Positions 11,262-22,058 of a DNA stretch of 64,000 bases are shown here, piece by piece. The number at the start of each line of letters is the position of its first letter. Within the stretch, counting starts at the first letter, position 1. Under the pieces are notes generated by a model, which was not told where the DNA came from, did not search any database, and saw only the letters and a list, made by a program, of their open reading frames with translations. A program made the position numbers and the translations under genes. Source of the DNA: Smallanthus sonchifolius (Eukaryota; Streptophyta; Magnoliopsida; Asterales; Asteraceae). The stretch spans positions 84,674,849 to 84,738,848 of the forward strand of contig CM042029.1 of the NCBI GenBank assembly GCA_023525975.1. Direction: 5' to 3'.

Positions 11262-11910
11262 CCATAATGCAACTTCCAGTTTTACTAGTGTTATACATAG
11301 CTAACTAGTGCCACCATCTCCTTTTAGACTCATCTTCAAGATTCACCTGGTTGGGAGTGATTTTTTTAACAACAATAATGAGATTACTGAACAAAAAGCT
11401 AGCGAAGGAATTAGCAAAACCGTCCCAATTATAAACACCAAACCAAAAGCATTTACCAAAATCAAAACTCCAAATTTCAAAAGAATCCACCATTGCCACC
11501 ATCACTAAGGAGGCCCAAGAGACCAACCTGCATTTCCATCATCTTGCAGAGAATTCAGCTCAACCCAATTAAGGGATTAGACACCCAATCTTCCCATTAG
11601 GACTGATTTTATGGCCTCTGTATTCAATCCATTTGAAGGAGCGAATCTTGATTTCATCAACCATTTTATCCATCCAACACCTTTTCTTATTTGAAAATCC
11701 ATTCGTTCCTATATTTCCATATGATCCAACACCTAGTGTATACAATAAGGGTTTTAACCTTCTTGACTAGTAAGAATCCCATCCCCCGTATGAGTTAGGC
11801 TAAATTTGTAATTTTAAGAAATTTAATTTCCACAAGTTCGCTGTTTAGAAACAATAATATTGCAAGCTCTCATTATATTTTCTATACCATAAAATGCAAT
11901 GAAGTTGATA
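11262..11910 (-). pseudogene. Decayed partial duplicate of the IDD zinc-finger gene
   Basis: Two stretches align by eye with the IDD gene at 2530-5178 in the same order and orientation. 11265-11345 matches the final exon around 2630-2760: tttactagtgttatacatagct corresponds to ttgactagtgttatgcatagct, and accatctcctttta to accatctcctgtta. 11810-11905 matches the intron next to exon 2 at 4010-4128, with shared aattttaagaaat, tttccacaag and ataatgcaatgaagtt-like text. The zinc-finger exon itself is absent and no frame survives. Because intron sequence was copied, this is a DNA duplication and not a retrocopy. Confidence 0.55.
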
Positions 11911-12197
11911 AACATATTTGGTTTGAGATCACTCGAACCCAGAATCAAAATGAAAACCAACAAGCCAATTTTGAGTTCAACTCAAACCGACCCGAAACTG
12001 AAAACTTAACGTACCTCTGTTAATATACCAACCGTTCATATGTTAGCTTTACACAATACATCCATCTCATGGCACTATAATGCAGTGGAACTAGCATTTC
12101 ATCTTATCATTTCTTTCCCTTTACAAAAAAATTACTACACGACATACTCGGGTGGAACTGAGTGCTGGTTGGAAAAACTAACACGAACTACAAAATG

Positions 12198-14654
12198 TTA
12201 ACTGGCTGTTTCAACCATCGGTTCATCCTCAGGCAGACCAAGGTGACGGTGCAAAGCACGACTGTGATATCAAAGTTGAAAAGAAACTGTGTTAAAGAGT
12301 CATTTCACTTTTCTTTTGGCCATATTCCATGTGACATGACAACTATACTGTATAAAAACCTGAGCTTTTTTTGAAAAATTGAAAAACTTGAATGTAAGGA
12401 TCCAAGGGTATATTAGTCATTTAACATGGAATACTGACCATTACACAATCAATGGTTCAAGAAATAAGTTGGGTCAAAGGTCAATGGTGCACCAACAACC
12501 ATGGTTGTAAAAATCGCTAGGCGCTAGTCGGGCGGTGAGGTAGGGCCTAAGCCTAGGCGGGATTAATCGGATTGAAATTTTTATATGTAATTTTGAGTTT
12601 TTTATATATATACACACATTTTTATATGTAATTTTTATAAAAATGTTCATTTTTAAACCACACCAAAGGTTTTCGCCGGAATTTGGCCGGAAATTCCAGG
12701 TTTTCGCCGGAATGTTCGCCGGAATCTGGCCGCCTGGGACCGACTAGGACCGCCCAGCGATTAATGGAGCGACTTGGCCAAAATTAATCGTCACTGGGCC
12801 GCCTAGCGACTAATCGGCAACACTGCCAACAACTTAACTAACTAAATTGGGGTGGGGGTGGGGGTGGGAGTGGGGCAGATGAACATACCTGCAGTTTTTA
12901 GAGGGACTCCAAGTTGGACTTGAAGAAGACTTCATACTAGAAGGAAGAGCCATGAAGTTTTTCCAATCTTGAAGCATGATTTTAAGATCATGAACTTTGT
13001 TTCCAAGACCAACACAGCAATTTGCATGCATTGTGCAGACTTTTTCCATATCTTTACTAGGTTCACAAAATCCACCAAAATATGTTGTATCTAGAAACCT
13101 TAAACTCAAGTTGAGGTCTGTAAGAACGGTGTCAAATTTGATTCTATTAAGAACATCCTGATCATGCAAGTCTGGATACATTGCTTTTGAAGAGTACCAG
13201 TACTTGTAAAACTCTATTGACCGCATGTTTGACCGCACAAAACTAAACCCTCCATTAGCTATATTGGTAACGACATCGGTTGAATTTCCAGAGTAATGGT
13301 CACATGCAATCTGAAAATCTGAATCTGGATAGAAATGTGGGAAAGGATCCCTGAACCACATGACATCAGCATCCTGCAAGAAAAAGAGGAGAAAAATCCA
13401 TAATCGAAAACATAAGAGTAACAAAACATTCGGGCAATAGTTGACGTGTCGAAACTAGACAGTCATATAAAGTGTATTCAAATGTTTAAAACCTCCTAAA
13501 TCACGTTTATTCAAAAAGAAGATAATATTTTAAGGGATTTGATAAATAACAAAAAAGCTCCAAGTCTCTAAGGTAGCGTTTGGTATGCAGGAATGGGAGG
13601 TGGAATGGAATGGAATATTACAAGGGAATGAAAAAAATGGTGTTTGGTTGGACGATGGAATGGAATCACCCATTCCACAAAGAATGTCATTCCCTCTAAA
13701 TCCCTCAAATTCATTCCATCCACCCCTTGTTTTTTTTTCATTTCATCCTCTCTTTCACCCTTCATCACCACCACACCCTCCTACCACCCACCACCACCCA
13801 CCACCATCAACCACCCCCACCACCGCCTCCACCACCCACCGCCACCTTCACCTCCACCTCCCACCACCATCGCCGCCTCCACCACCCACCGCCTCCAGTC
13901 CACCACCACCACGACTGTCGCCTCCTCCACCACCCACCACCACCTCTTCCTACCACCGTCACCCCCACCCACAACCACCCACCATTTCCGCCATCACTCA
14001 CCATCACCCACCACCACCACAGCCATTCACCACCGATTTTATTCCTTCGTGTTTTCTAGCCTACCAAACAACATAAAGTAATGATTTATTCCCTTTCCTC
14101 ATGGTAACCAAACAAGACAATGGAATGGAATGCTCCATTTCATTCCTTTATCCATTCCACTACCTCGTTCATTCCATTCCCTCGTCAATTCCATTACCCC
14201 GTACCAAACAGACCCTAAGGGTAGTGGTTAAGAGGTAAAAACATGCATTATTTATTGTACCTAACCCATTTATCATCAACCAGACGGAGGTTATGTTTAA
14301 AGTAGAATAACCGATTCATGTCTCCACCTCTTAACCACAACCCTTAGGGTGGTTATCAAATCCTTTATTTTAATAGCAAAAAACTACAGCTTATTGGTCA
14401 TTGATATCTTTTCATCCATTATATGGGTTCGTATGGATTTTGTGTATTATTTCTAAAAGAGAAAATGCTAAACAGGCTATTATGACAGCTAAATGGCAAG
14501 TGCAGTACACAGTCAACAAAACCTCCTAATGGGCATTGTTTCTTAGTTAAATGCTTCAAGTGCCATTGGCTGCAGTACTAAACTTAACCTCCTAGTACTT
14601 ACGTTAGTTAAGGTTTAGTGAGTGCATTTTAAGTGTCAGTGTGTGTTTCTGATG

Positions 14655-14697
<43 letters not shown>

Positions 14698-16276
14698 AAG
14701 AGGATCACCGTAAAAAGAAAGCTGTAACCCATCTCAAGCACAGAACGTAAAAAATCAATCCGCCGCCACATCATCTTCAAGTAATCAGGGGTCATAAAAA
14801 AGGCCTCTTGAGAGAAATCAACCCCCTCAGTAGTTAGGGCAAAGCAATGTCTATGTACCCGCTTACAACTTACAAATGCCTTCTGATCTAAAGTAATAAT
14901 CACCAAATGATTCAAAAGTCTACTAGTTTGGTAACCAAGCCTAAAGCTCATTAGAAAGAGATCCAAAATTGAATTACTTGGGTCTGCCCAAGCCTGATTC
15001 AAAGTTGTTAAAATAACCGTGTTGTCATGCATAGAAGCCGCCTTTAAAACTGTTTCCAGACTAGTATCATCACTGTCCTACAATTGGTACAAAAGCATGA
15101 GAGTATGTTCTATAATGCTTCACATGTTATTGCCAATGTACAATAACAACATATAACAATAGCTTATGGTTTATTATAATAAAATTACAACCAACATTTG
15201 GACGCAAATTTCTTTTGGACAATTTGGATAGAGATATCTCAATCAAACTTAGTTATTTACAAAAGATTGGGAGACAAGTTGATTGAATTTGAATGTTGTT
15301 TTACATGCTTGGTTTTAAAAAGCATAAATCGCTCCAATGCGTTTTGATCCCAAAAGCCGACACGATACGTGCGCACATCACGTATGCAAGGCACTCATTA
15401 TTAAACACTAAAATATAAAATATTCTCATCATCTCTGGTCAGATATGTTCAACCTATGGTCTAATTTGTTCAAATACTCAAACGCATCGCTCAATCCATG
15501 GTCAGATTTGTTCAATCAGATTTGAAAAAGTCGGACTCATTGGCAGTCTAATCTGTTCAAATACTGGTTAACTGCTGAATAAGACGCCACATCAGACCGC
15601 GCGTCAACTGCAGCGATGAGATATCATCATCGCTAGCGTGCATTTTAAAACCAAAATATTACAGCTTGCTTTGCAACGCCACCTTGGCCAAATTAGTATA
15701 ATGAACAACTAAATTAGCTCTGCATTCTCACTACTCACCAGAGTTTTTTATAATCATCAAACTAGCTCCCATACACATGATAAAATCCAAATAGACGACT
15801 CTAAAAATTGAAATCATAACATGTAATTACCACTAATCAACTGTTATGAAAACGCCAAACAATGAATTAAAAAGGAGACTAACCGACAACGAGTTGAAGG
15901 AGAGAGCAGAAGAGAACACGTCAGTCGACGTCACTATGTAGTCAGGAAATCGGATCTGGCATGAATCAAAAGCTCTATAGAGAATGAGATACGAAAAACC
16001 TAAGACGATGAAGAACAGCGCGGCGGTACGAGCACGGTGGAGCACCGCGAGGGGTTTGAATTCATACAAGTATCGACGCAGCATTTTTCGGGGGAATACA
16101 CGGATGTAATCGGAAATTGTTGCCGGAGATGATAGTCTGAGACGACTAGCTGGTGTCCGACGCGTCCGGTCCGGTGGTTCCGGTCTCATCGACAAAATCC
16201 GACCGATTTTGGGGAGTCTGAATGAACGGAAGATTGAAGAGGGAAATCGACGACGGTTACCGAGAAAAGGAATCAA
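12198..16276 (-). CDS. Nucleotide-diphospho-sugar transferase family protein (PF03407 type, 4 exons)
   Basis: Probable Golgi type II membrane glycosyltransferase like Arabidopsis At4g15970/At1g28710 proteins; donor and acceptor unknown. Inferred exons are 16276-15884, 15077-14709, 13373-12889 and 12261-12198 (1311 nt, 436 aa). All introns are GT-AG and junctions keep frame: TCG|GTTAGT, TTGTAG|GACAGT, ACG|GTGATC, TTGCAG|GATGCT, TGCAG|GTATGT, ATCACAG|TCGTGC. Exon 1 has an Arg-rich cytoplasmic tail and one membrane segment (TAALFFIVLGFSYLILY). Exon 2 starts the domain (TVILTTLNQAWADP). Exon 3 carries DADVMWFRDPF with the metal-binding DxD motif, IANGGF, the HDQDVLN box and the FGGFCEPSKD...MHANCC signature. 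Exon 4 adds only 21 residues, so it is the least certain. An alternative start is MRPEPP at 16189. MITEs lie in all three introns and a SINE lies 131 bp upstream. Confidence 0.88.
12500..12825. mobile_element. hAT-type MITE, 326 bp, in intron 3 of the sugar-transferase gene
   Basis: It is flanked by identical 8-bp duplications ccaacaac at 12492-12499 and 12826-12833. The ends are related inverted repeats: CATGGTTGTAAAAATCGCTAGGCG on the left and, reversed, CAGTGTTGCCGATTAGTCGC. The interior is rich in GGCCGCC/CGCCTAG motifs. No coding sequence. The CAGTGTTG-type end and 8-bp duplication fit hAT. Confidence 0.85.
13572..14215. mobile_element. PIF/Harbinger-type MITE, 644 bp, with CCACCACC expansion
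   Basis: The ends are GGTAGCGTTTGGTA (left) and, reversed, GGGTCTGTTTGGTA, flanked by the 3-bp duplication taa at 13569-13571 and 14216-14218, as expected for Harbinger/Tourist elements. Both subterminal regions carry GGAATGGAATGG repeats. The middle (13750-14030) is a CCACCACC-rich low-complexity expansion that creates long spurious open frames in several phases. It lies in intron 2 of the sugar-transferase gene. Confidence 0.85.
14219..14343. mobile_element. Small inverted-repeat MITE abutting the Harbinger MITE
   Basis: GGGTAGTGGTTAAGAGGT at the left end pairs with the reverse of the right end ACCTCTTAACCACAACCC over about 17 of 18 bases, and both are preceded or followed by a TAA/TTA-like triplet. 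The element begins exactly where the duplication of the previous element ends, so the two insertions are back to back. Confidence 0.7.
14655..14696. repeat. Compound (GT)n(GA)n microsatellite
   Basis: A run of gt dinucleotides passes into about 15 ga dinucleotides. It lies 13 bases from the exon 2 donor of the sugar-transferase gene, so length changes could affect splicing of that exon (inference). Confidence 0.95.
15309..15654. mobile_element. Possible MITE in intron 1 of the sugar-transferase gene
   Basis: TTGGTTTTAAAAAGCATAAATCGC at the left pairs with the reverse of the right end GCGATG..GCGTGCATTTTAAAACCAA. The interior has repeated tggtcagat and gttcaaatactc motifs. I find no clean target duplication, so the exact ends are uncertain. 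Confidence 0.45.
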
Positions 16277-16406
16277 TCACATCATACGTATGGGACTGAG
16301 ATTGATGTACAAGTCAATAAACATAGAGTACAAGCTTATTGATGAGGGTTCCGTAGGAAAATTTACCTGCTAGAAGGAACGGACTCCGTGTCTAGAAGGC
16401 TTATTT

Positions 16407-16614
16407 ACCGTTGGCCATCCAACGGTAGCCTTAATACTTTTTATAAAATAGGTTTTGGATTCGAATCCTGGTCACAGCAAAAAAAAAGTCTGTGGTTAGG
16501 TCAGAGGTTTACCCAGTTGGGGGTTCCTTTTATGATAGCCAACCTTGGATGTTCTAGGTGTTGCCCCGGAGAAACTCAATTATCTTAGAATATCTAGGTG
16601 TTACCGTTAAAAAA
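16407..16614 (+). mobile_element. tRNA-derived SINE with 11-bp target duplication
   Basis: A 208-bp element ending in an A-run after ttaccgtt, flanked by the identical 11-bp duplication aaggcttattt at 16396-16406 and 16615-16625. An RNA polymerase III B-box (ggattcgaatcc, 16457-16468) lies about 50 bp in, as expected for a tRNA-type head; the A-box is weak. It is inserted upstream of the minus-strand sugar-transferase gene, in its promoter or leader. Confidence 0.8.
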
Positions 16615-16625
16615 AAGGCTTATTT

Positions 16626-18095
16626 TCTCTAAAAAAAAATTAAACATAAGGGCTAAGGTTATGCGCCCTATTTTTTACGGGCTCACCGGCTAGCCAACGT
16701 GACATCGTGGTCACGTGTAAAACACCGTACCTTACTATTGTGACTCATATGGGCGGCTCAACTAATTTGAGAGCTCCAAGCGAACTAAAACTTGGTTTCG
16801 TTTTCAAAAAGTCATGTCGTAAACTCTTATCCTGTTTGTGTCTACATCGGCGTCTTGTTTCTAATTTTTTTCATTAGAATAATCGGATTTATCATTTCGA
16901 TTACGATTTAACTAAAAAAAGTAGAACAATTTATAACAATTTAGGGCAAATTCACAATCACTTAAAAGAAGAACAGTCAACAATCACATATTTGTCACAG
17001 ACTTGTCACGGATTATAATAACTTAACTAATAACAACTCCAATTTATCAATAGTTTGTCAACTTAAATTATAACATATTTAATAAAGAGACTTGTCACAT
17101 ATTTATCACAATCACTTAGATTATAACAACTTAAGTAATCAAAATCAATAAGCAATTTATCACATGTTAGATTTAGGACAGATTATACTTTAGATAGTTA
17201 GATTGAACAATGAAATGCAGACCTTAGAAATCAATAGCTCCAAGACTCCAATAACTCCAATATCAACAGTAGGTTAGCAGCTTTCAAGTTGCATGCCTAA
17301 TCCTAATATGTGACACCATAAAATCCAACAGGCCTACAGATTAGAACTTCGAGGGTCAACATATTAGATTGATTGCAACACGATATACGGTCGATTGCAA
17401 CATTATAACAGAAAATGATAAGAAAGAAGATTTTATAGAAAGAAGATTTTATAGATTGAGTAATATCAACACAATAACCCAAGATTCAGCGGATTAGAAC
17501 TTCCAATTTTTGATAGGTTGAGTTGAGATTGAGTAATATCAAGACTAGAGAAGAGGAAACCTGGCAATCTTGATATGTCGATTGGATTTTCGAGTTTGAG
17601 TCGTGAGAGCCTGAGAGTGATGATTGGATTATCGATGTGTCATTGTGTTCTTCATCATTGTTTACTTTCAGTCTCAATTCCCACTTGCCACTCCAACTCC
17701 GCCATTCTTCTCGACTCTCGCAAAGACCTGGTAACGCTCTAGTTACAACAATTTATACGGGAGCCCTTTTCAATTAGAGCTCCAATACTTCTCGGCAAAA
17801 AACACATATATAAAAACCATTTTTCTAAAAAATTGGGGGCGCCCTTTTCATTCGCGTAATAGTTCATAAACTTGAATTTTATTCAAATGCAAGAGAAAAC
17901 TTGTTCAAATATTATAATGAGTCTTAACATTCCAAATAAGTACATAAATGACGGAAACAAAAGAAAACAACTTCTAGGATGTCAGTCTCTTTGCCGACTA
18001 ACCTTTCGAGTCCAAAGTATCCCGAACTTCTTCACCTGTCTAAACATCAATCTGAAGTACATACTAAAAGTCAGCTACACTGAGTGAGTTCTTAT
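16626..18095. other. Intergenic, likely old retroelement DNA, no gene
   Basis: AT-rich with short open frames only. A sentence-like stretch near 18060-18110 (ctaaaagtcagctacactgagtgagttc) recurs in similar form at 60150-60180, so part of this is a shared repeat, probably LTR sequence. Confidence 0.35.
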
Positions 18096-18620
18096 CTATG
18101 CAATGAATGTAAACTTTAAGATAAAATTCAACTTTTTCTCGCTATCATTAATAAAACTTTCTATTAATGATTCTCCGGACTCGAAAGGAGGCATGTGTAT
18201 CGTCGTGTGATAACTGTTGTTGTCGGAGAACTCTGCCAATGGTAGGTGGCTACCCCAACTACCACCAAAGTTGATGATACGCGCACGAAGCATATCCTCA
18301 AGGATTTGGATGGTCCTTTTGGACCGACTATCCGTTTGGGGATGATATGTTGTGCTGATGTTCAACCAACTACTCATTGCTTCGTGAAATCTCTTCTAAA
18401 ATCTCAACGTGAATCGTGTGTCCCTCTCCGATACAATGGATACCGGTACCCCGTGACGAGCTACAACTTCGTTAATAAACACCTCCGCAAACGTTCTAAA
18501 GAAAACGTCTCGCGTATAGGCAGGAAGTGTGCGCTCCTTGTCAGTCTATCCACAATCACCCAGATGGTGTCATAGCCTTTAGCTGTGGAGAAGGATGAAG
18601 GTTCGATATTGAGTCTAAAC
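18096..18620 (-). pseudogene. Ty3/gypsy integrase fragment
   Basis: Two out-of-frame pieces of a retrotransposon integrase. 18600-18461 reads STAKGYDTIWVIVDRLTRSA and then HFLPIRETFSLE, the start of the catalytic core with the first Asp. 18377-18130 reads STTYHPQTDSRSKRTIQ.LEDMLRA, the block near the catalytic Glu, and then GSWGSHLPLAEFSDNNSYHT. The part between, holding the second Asp, is missing. No RT or LTR can be tied to it, so it is a relic. Confidence 0.85.
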
Positions 18621-19752
18621 CGACACTTTCTCTCTCTACGATTTCTCTCTTTAAAACTTGGTGTTGGAGCTTTGAGTGAAAGTGGGGGCTGAAATGACGA
18701 GAAGTATAAGGAAATCTCTTCAAAAGACAAGGAAATCAATTTTTTGGTTTTCAATATCTAAATATTTTAATTATGAAGAACCAGAATGTAGGGGATTAGT
18801 CACTTAAAGGAATCATGTTCTAGAAAAAGAAAGGTTGAAGGATTTAAGGATGGAAATACAGATTTATAAAAAGAGAAAATTGACTTTTGGAAGTTAGTAA
18901 TGTATCAGGACTTATAAGTAAAGAAACAAGAACTCCACTGAGTTGAGGAATATAGAGATAGAATTTGAAAGGCATATGCATGAAAGAGAGAAAACATTCG
19001 CAGACAAGATAGAAAGTGAGATGGCAAGTATGAAATACTTGAAGTTTGTTGCAAGTAAAGAAATTAAAAAAAAATGAAAATAGAAAGAAGTTGGTTAGAC
19101 AAGGAAAAACAAAAAGTTCATGCAAATCCTAAGCATCAAGAAAATGAACAGTTTGGCGTATGTGTTCAAGAACAAAAGAGATGCGAGGGATATGTCGATA
19201 CTTCATCAAAGGATGTATTATCATTGGAAAATAAGATTGTTAAATACATTGAACTACCTTAAAAGAAAAGGAAGCTAGAAGAAGTTCATGATCTACCTCC
19301 TACATGCAAACCAATCAAAATTCAAAACGATGGTGTACATGTTAAAGATAATGATATTCAAGAAAGGTGTGAGGACATGATCGAATATGTTCATAATCAA
19401 GACAAAGTCCGAGCAAGATGAAGATCTGGATCAAGACATCAAGCAAGAGACATGTAGAGAACCAAAGTTTAAAGTTATAGATCTTTTACAACATGGATGT
19501 GATAAAGTTGAACGAAGATGTTAAAATGTTAAAGGCAGAATTAAGAAATTAGGGGAGGAATATTGATTCATAATTAATTAATCAATGTGTGTCAAAAGTT
19601 ATCTAGTCATTTGTGTAATTAGTTTAAAGTTATGTTTAGAGTTATTTATGTAATTTGTATAAGTCAAGGGGTTATGTATGTATAATTCAAATATAGAAAC
19701 CGTACGAGGGGCTAAAAGATGAGTCGTTCCTGATAGGATGCGGCGATTCAAA
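18621..19752. other. Intergenic; possible retroelement tail with purine tract
   Basis: Plus-strand text from 18780 to 19550 is purine-rich with broken Lys/Glu-rich frames, ending in ttaggggaggaatattgattc at 19546-19566, which looks like a polypurine tract followed by an LTR start. No domain is recognised and no second LTR is seen. Confidence 0.3.
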
Positions 19753-20184
19753 TCTATACTATATAATAAATAAAGGTATTTAGTGTCACATGTCGCCTCC
19801 ACATTCATTCTTATCATTTTTTTCTCTCATCTCTCTCTCTTATTTAATGCACTTCTATATTTTAATAATAATATATATTTAAATAAAATACTAATAAAAC
19901 ACATTTATTTTAAATTACCCATTATTATAAGAAAATTTGAAATTTAATTATGTAACTTTTATTTCAATCAAATAGCAAATAAAAGTCAAATTATATTAAA
20001 TAGTAATTAACGTATTTTCGAAACCCAATTATATGTCAATTTTTATATAATTTGAGTTTGTTTCTATCCTTAGTATATGTAATATATTTTTACACCTGTA
20101 AAATATATACATAAATATTTAAAATTTTTATATATTGATATTTTTTTAATTTTCACCCGTGTGTAAACACGGGATCTAAACTAG
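19753..20184 (+). mobile_element. Non-autonomous Helitron, 432 bp
   Basis: It starts TCTATACTATATAATAAA right after a host A. Near its end is a perfect 7-bp stem hairpin, CCCGTGT-GTAA-ACACGGG, at 20156-20173. The end is ATCTAAACTAG at 20184, followed by a host T. The TC start, 3' hairpin about 11 bp before a CTRR end, and insertion between A and T are the Helitron hallmarks. There is no Rep/helicase gene, only AT-rich filler. A decayed relative lies at 57828-58093. Confidence 0.88.
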
Positions 20185-20185
20185 T

Positions 20186-20916
20186 AAGAGTAATAAAACC
20201 CAATGTTAAAATCTATAAATTGGTTACGATGGTTGTGAACAAAAGTCATAGTTTGTGTTAGTTGTTATCACTGTGTTCATAAGGATCTTTAGGGTACATC
20301 TTTCCTTCTACATCATGATCTTGTTTCTTTCTATTTACTATCTTTATTTCTACTCTCATTTTCCGTAATATAGTTCTAACAACATCATCAACCTTTTCTC
20401 TGGAGGTTTTTCTCTCCCAATGAATAGCTTCCAAGTGCTCTTCTTTGTTGTTGTAATTGAGACTAGTCTCGCAATAAAGTAGTATTCTATATAAAAAGTG
20501 CTATATCCACTTCCTGTTTTTTGAAAAAAGCAACCCCGTAAAAAGTGTAACAGGAGTCCATTTAGCTTGGGTGATTGGTTGATTTCATAACCCCGTAGTG
20601 TTTGTTGCATTCCTTTTTAACCATTTGTGGCGTTGTATCATTTCTATCTAGTTTCTTTAATAAATTATTTGATCGTTAAAAAAAATGAAAACTTTACACA
20701 ATAGAAACAAGCTATTTTAAGTTTTTTTTTCTTTTAAAGTTACTCAAATTTCATTAGGTGTTCCAATCTTGTATAAATTTATATAAATGTTAAAATTGTT
20801 TAAAATTAAGCGAGAAATATGTAATATCCTAGATTAGTATTTCGTGATTATTTTTTTCAATCTAAGTTGAAATATGAGTTAATTGTGAAGAAAAAAGTTC
20901 ACTAAATAATAACCAA
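20186..20916. other. Intergenic; possible LINE or SINE tail
   Basis: No gene seen. Text at 20600-20690 ending tttaataaattatttgatcgttaaaaaaaa has the look of a non-LTR element 3' end with an A-run. No target duplication was found. Confidence 0.3.
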
Positions 20917-20972
20917 CAGGGCCGGCCAGGGCCCGTTTTTTTCGGTGGCCTAAAATTTTTATGGGGCCTGTA

Positions 20973-21013
<41 letters not shown>

Positions 21014-21328
21014 GAGAGATCAAGAGAAAACCACAAAGTCAGACGAAAACCGAGAAAACCGCATCATTTCAGACAATTTTTTTATTTATGTATACGTATC
21101 CAAAAATATTTTTTTTGATTTACGTATACGTAACCACAATTGTTTTGTTTTCTGTTTATATATACGTAACACTATCTGTAAAAATGTTTAATATTACATT
21201 GATACTCTTATAAATAAATAAAAATAAAATAAAACAAAAAATAAATATTATTATATGATTGGGTAAAATTGGTTTTTTCAGTGGTTTTCTTGGTTTTCGC
21301 CTAACTTGTGGTTTTCTCTGGAACCCTC

Positions 21329-21363
<35 letters not shown>

Positions 21364-21698
21364 TTTTATAAAATTTTAAATACCGGTTTTATATATTGGG
21401 TCCTTTTTATAATACTTAAAAATATACCGGGCCCTTTTTATATTGGTTGGGCCCTTTTAAACTTAATGGTTGGGCCTCTTTAAACTTAAAACCCAATATC
21501 AAACAATAGGTTAAAAAAAACGACGAATTGCTGCTAGGGGAGCTTCGCGAATCATCGATTAGCTATTAGAGTATGTTATATAACATACTATATTTTTTAT
21601 ATCTTTATTGGTATAACGTTAATCGTCATTTAAAAAAAATTAGAGGGGCTTATTTTTCCGGCTCGACCGAGGCACTTATATTCTCAGGACCGGCCCTA
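20917..21698. mobile_element. hAT-type element, 782 bp, perfect 8-bp TSD, carrying a nested MITE
   Basis: The ends are CAGGGCCGG (20917) and CCGGCCCTA (to 21698), inverted repeats differing at the outermost base. They are flanked by the identical duplication ataaccaa at 20909-20916 and 21699-21706. The interior has GGGCCC/GGGCCT subterminal motifs but no transposase. A second element (21011-21331), bordered by TA repeats, is inserted within it. Confidence 0.88.
21011..21331. mobile_element. TA-microsatellite-flanked MITE, copy 1
   Basis: The ends are GGGGAGAGATCAAGAGAAAAC and, reversed from the right, GGGGAGGGTTCCAGAGAAAAC. Both are followed inward by CGAAAACC and AGAAAACC. The interior holds an inverted TACGTATACGTAACC motif. 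(TA)n tracts lie immediately outside both ends. A second copy with the same ends and interior lies at about 36439-36771, also bordered by (TA)n. Confidence 0.8.
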
Positions 21699-21706
21699 AT
21701 AACCAA

Positions 21707-22058
21707 ATATAATAATTGTTCAATTTAAGTTAATTGACAACAATAATCACTAAATAGTAAACAACGATTCATATATATTTCATTTCTCTTAACTTTTAAA
21801 AAAAGTTAATATTTATAAAAAAATTATACAAGATTGGAACAAATAATGAAAGTTGATCGACTTTAGACATTATACATAAAAACTTTCAGTTACTTTTAGT
21901 GAAACACTTGGAAAACGTAGTTAATTACTATATAAAGTTACACCTTAAAAATGCATTCTTGGTATCATGACATCTGCCCTTAGGTTCCCTACTTATACAT
22001 CAAAAGATCTTATTCTCTAATTAGATTTCTGTTAGTCAAAATATAATTTACTAGTATA
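21707..22058. other. Short AT-rich spacer between two transposons
   Basis: It carries on the host sequence interrupted by the hAT element. No gene or repeat is recognised. Confidence 0.4.

Noticed and set aside
13585..14081. Long Pro/His/Thr-rich frames on plus and Gly/Trp/Val-rich frames on minus
   Set aside because: All arise from the CCACCACC expansion inside the Harbinger MITE; several phases are open at once and none resembles a protein.
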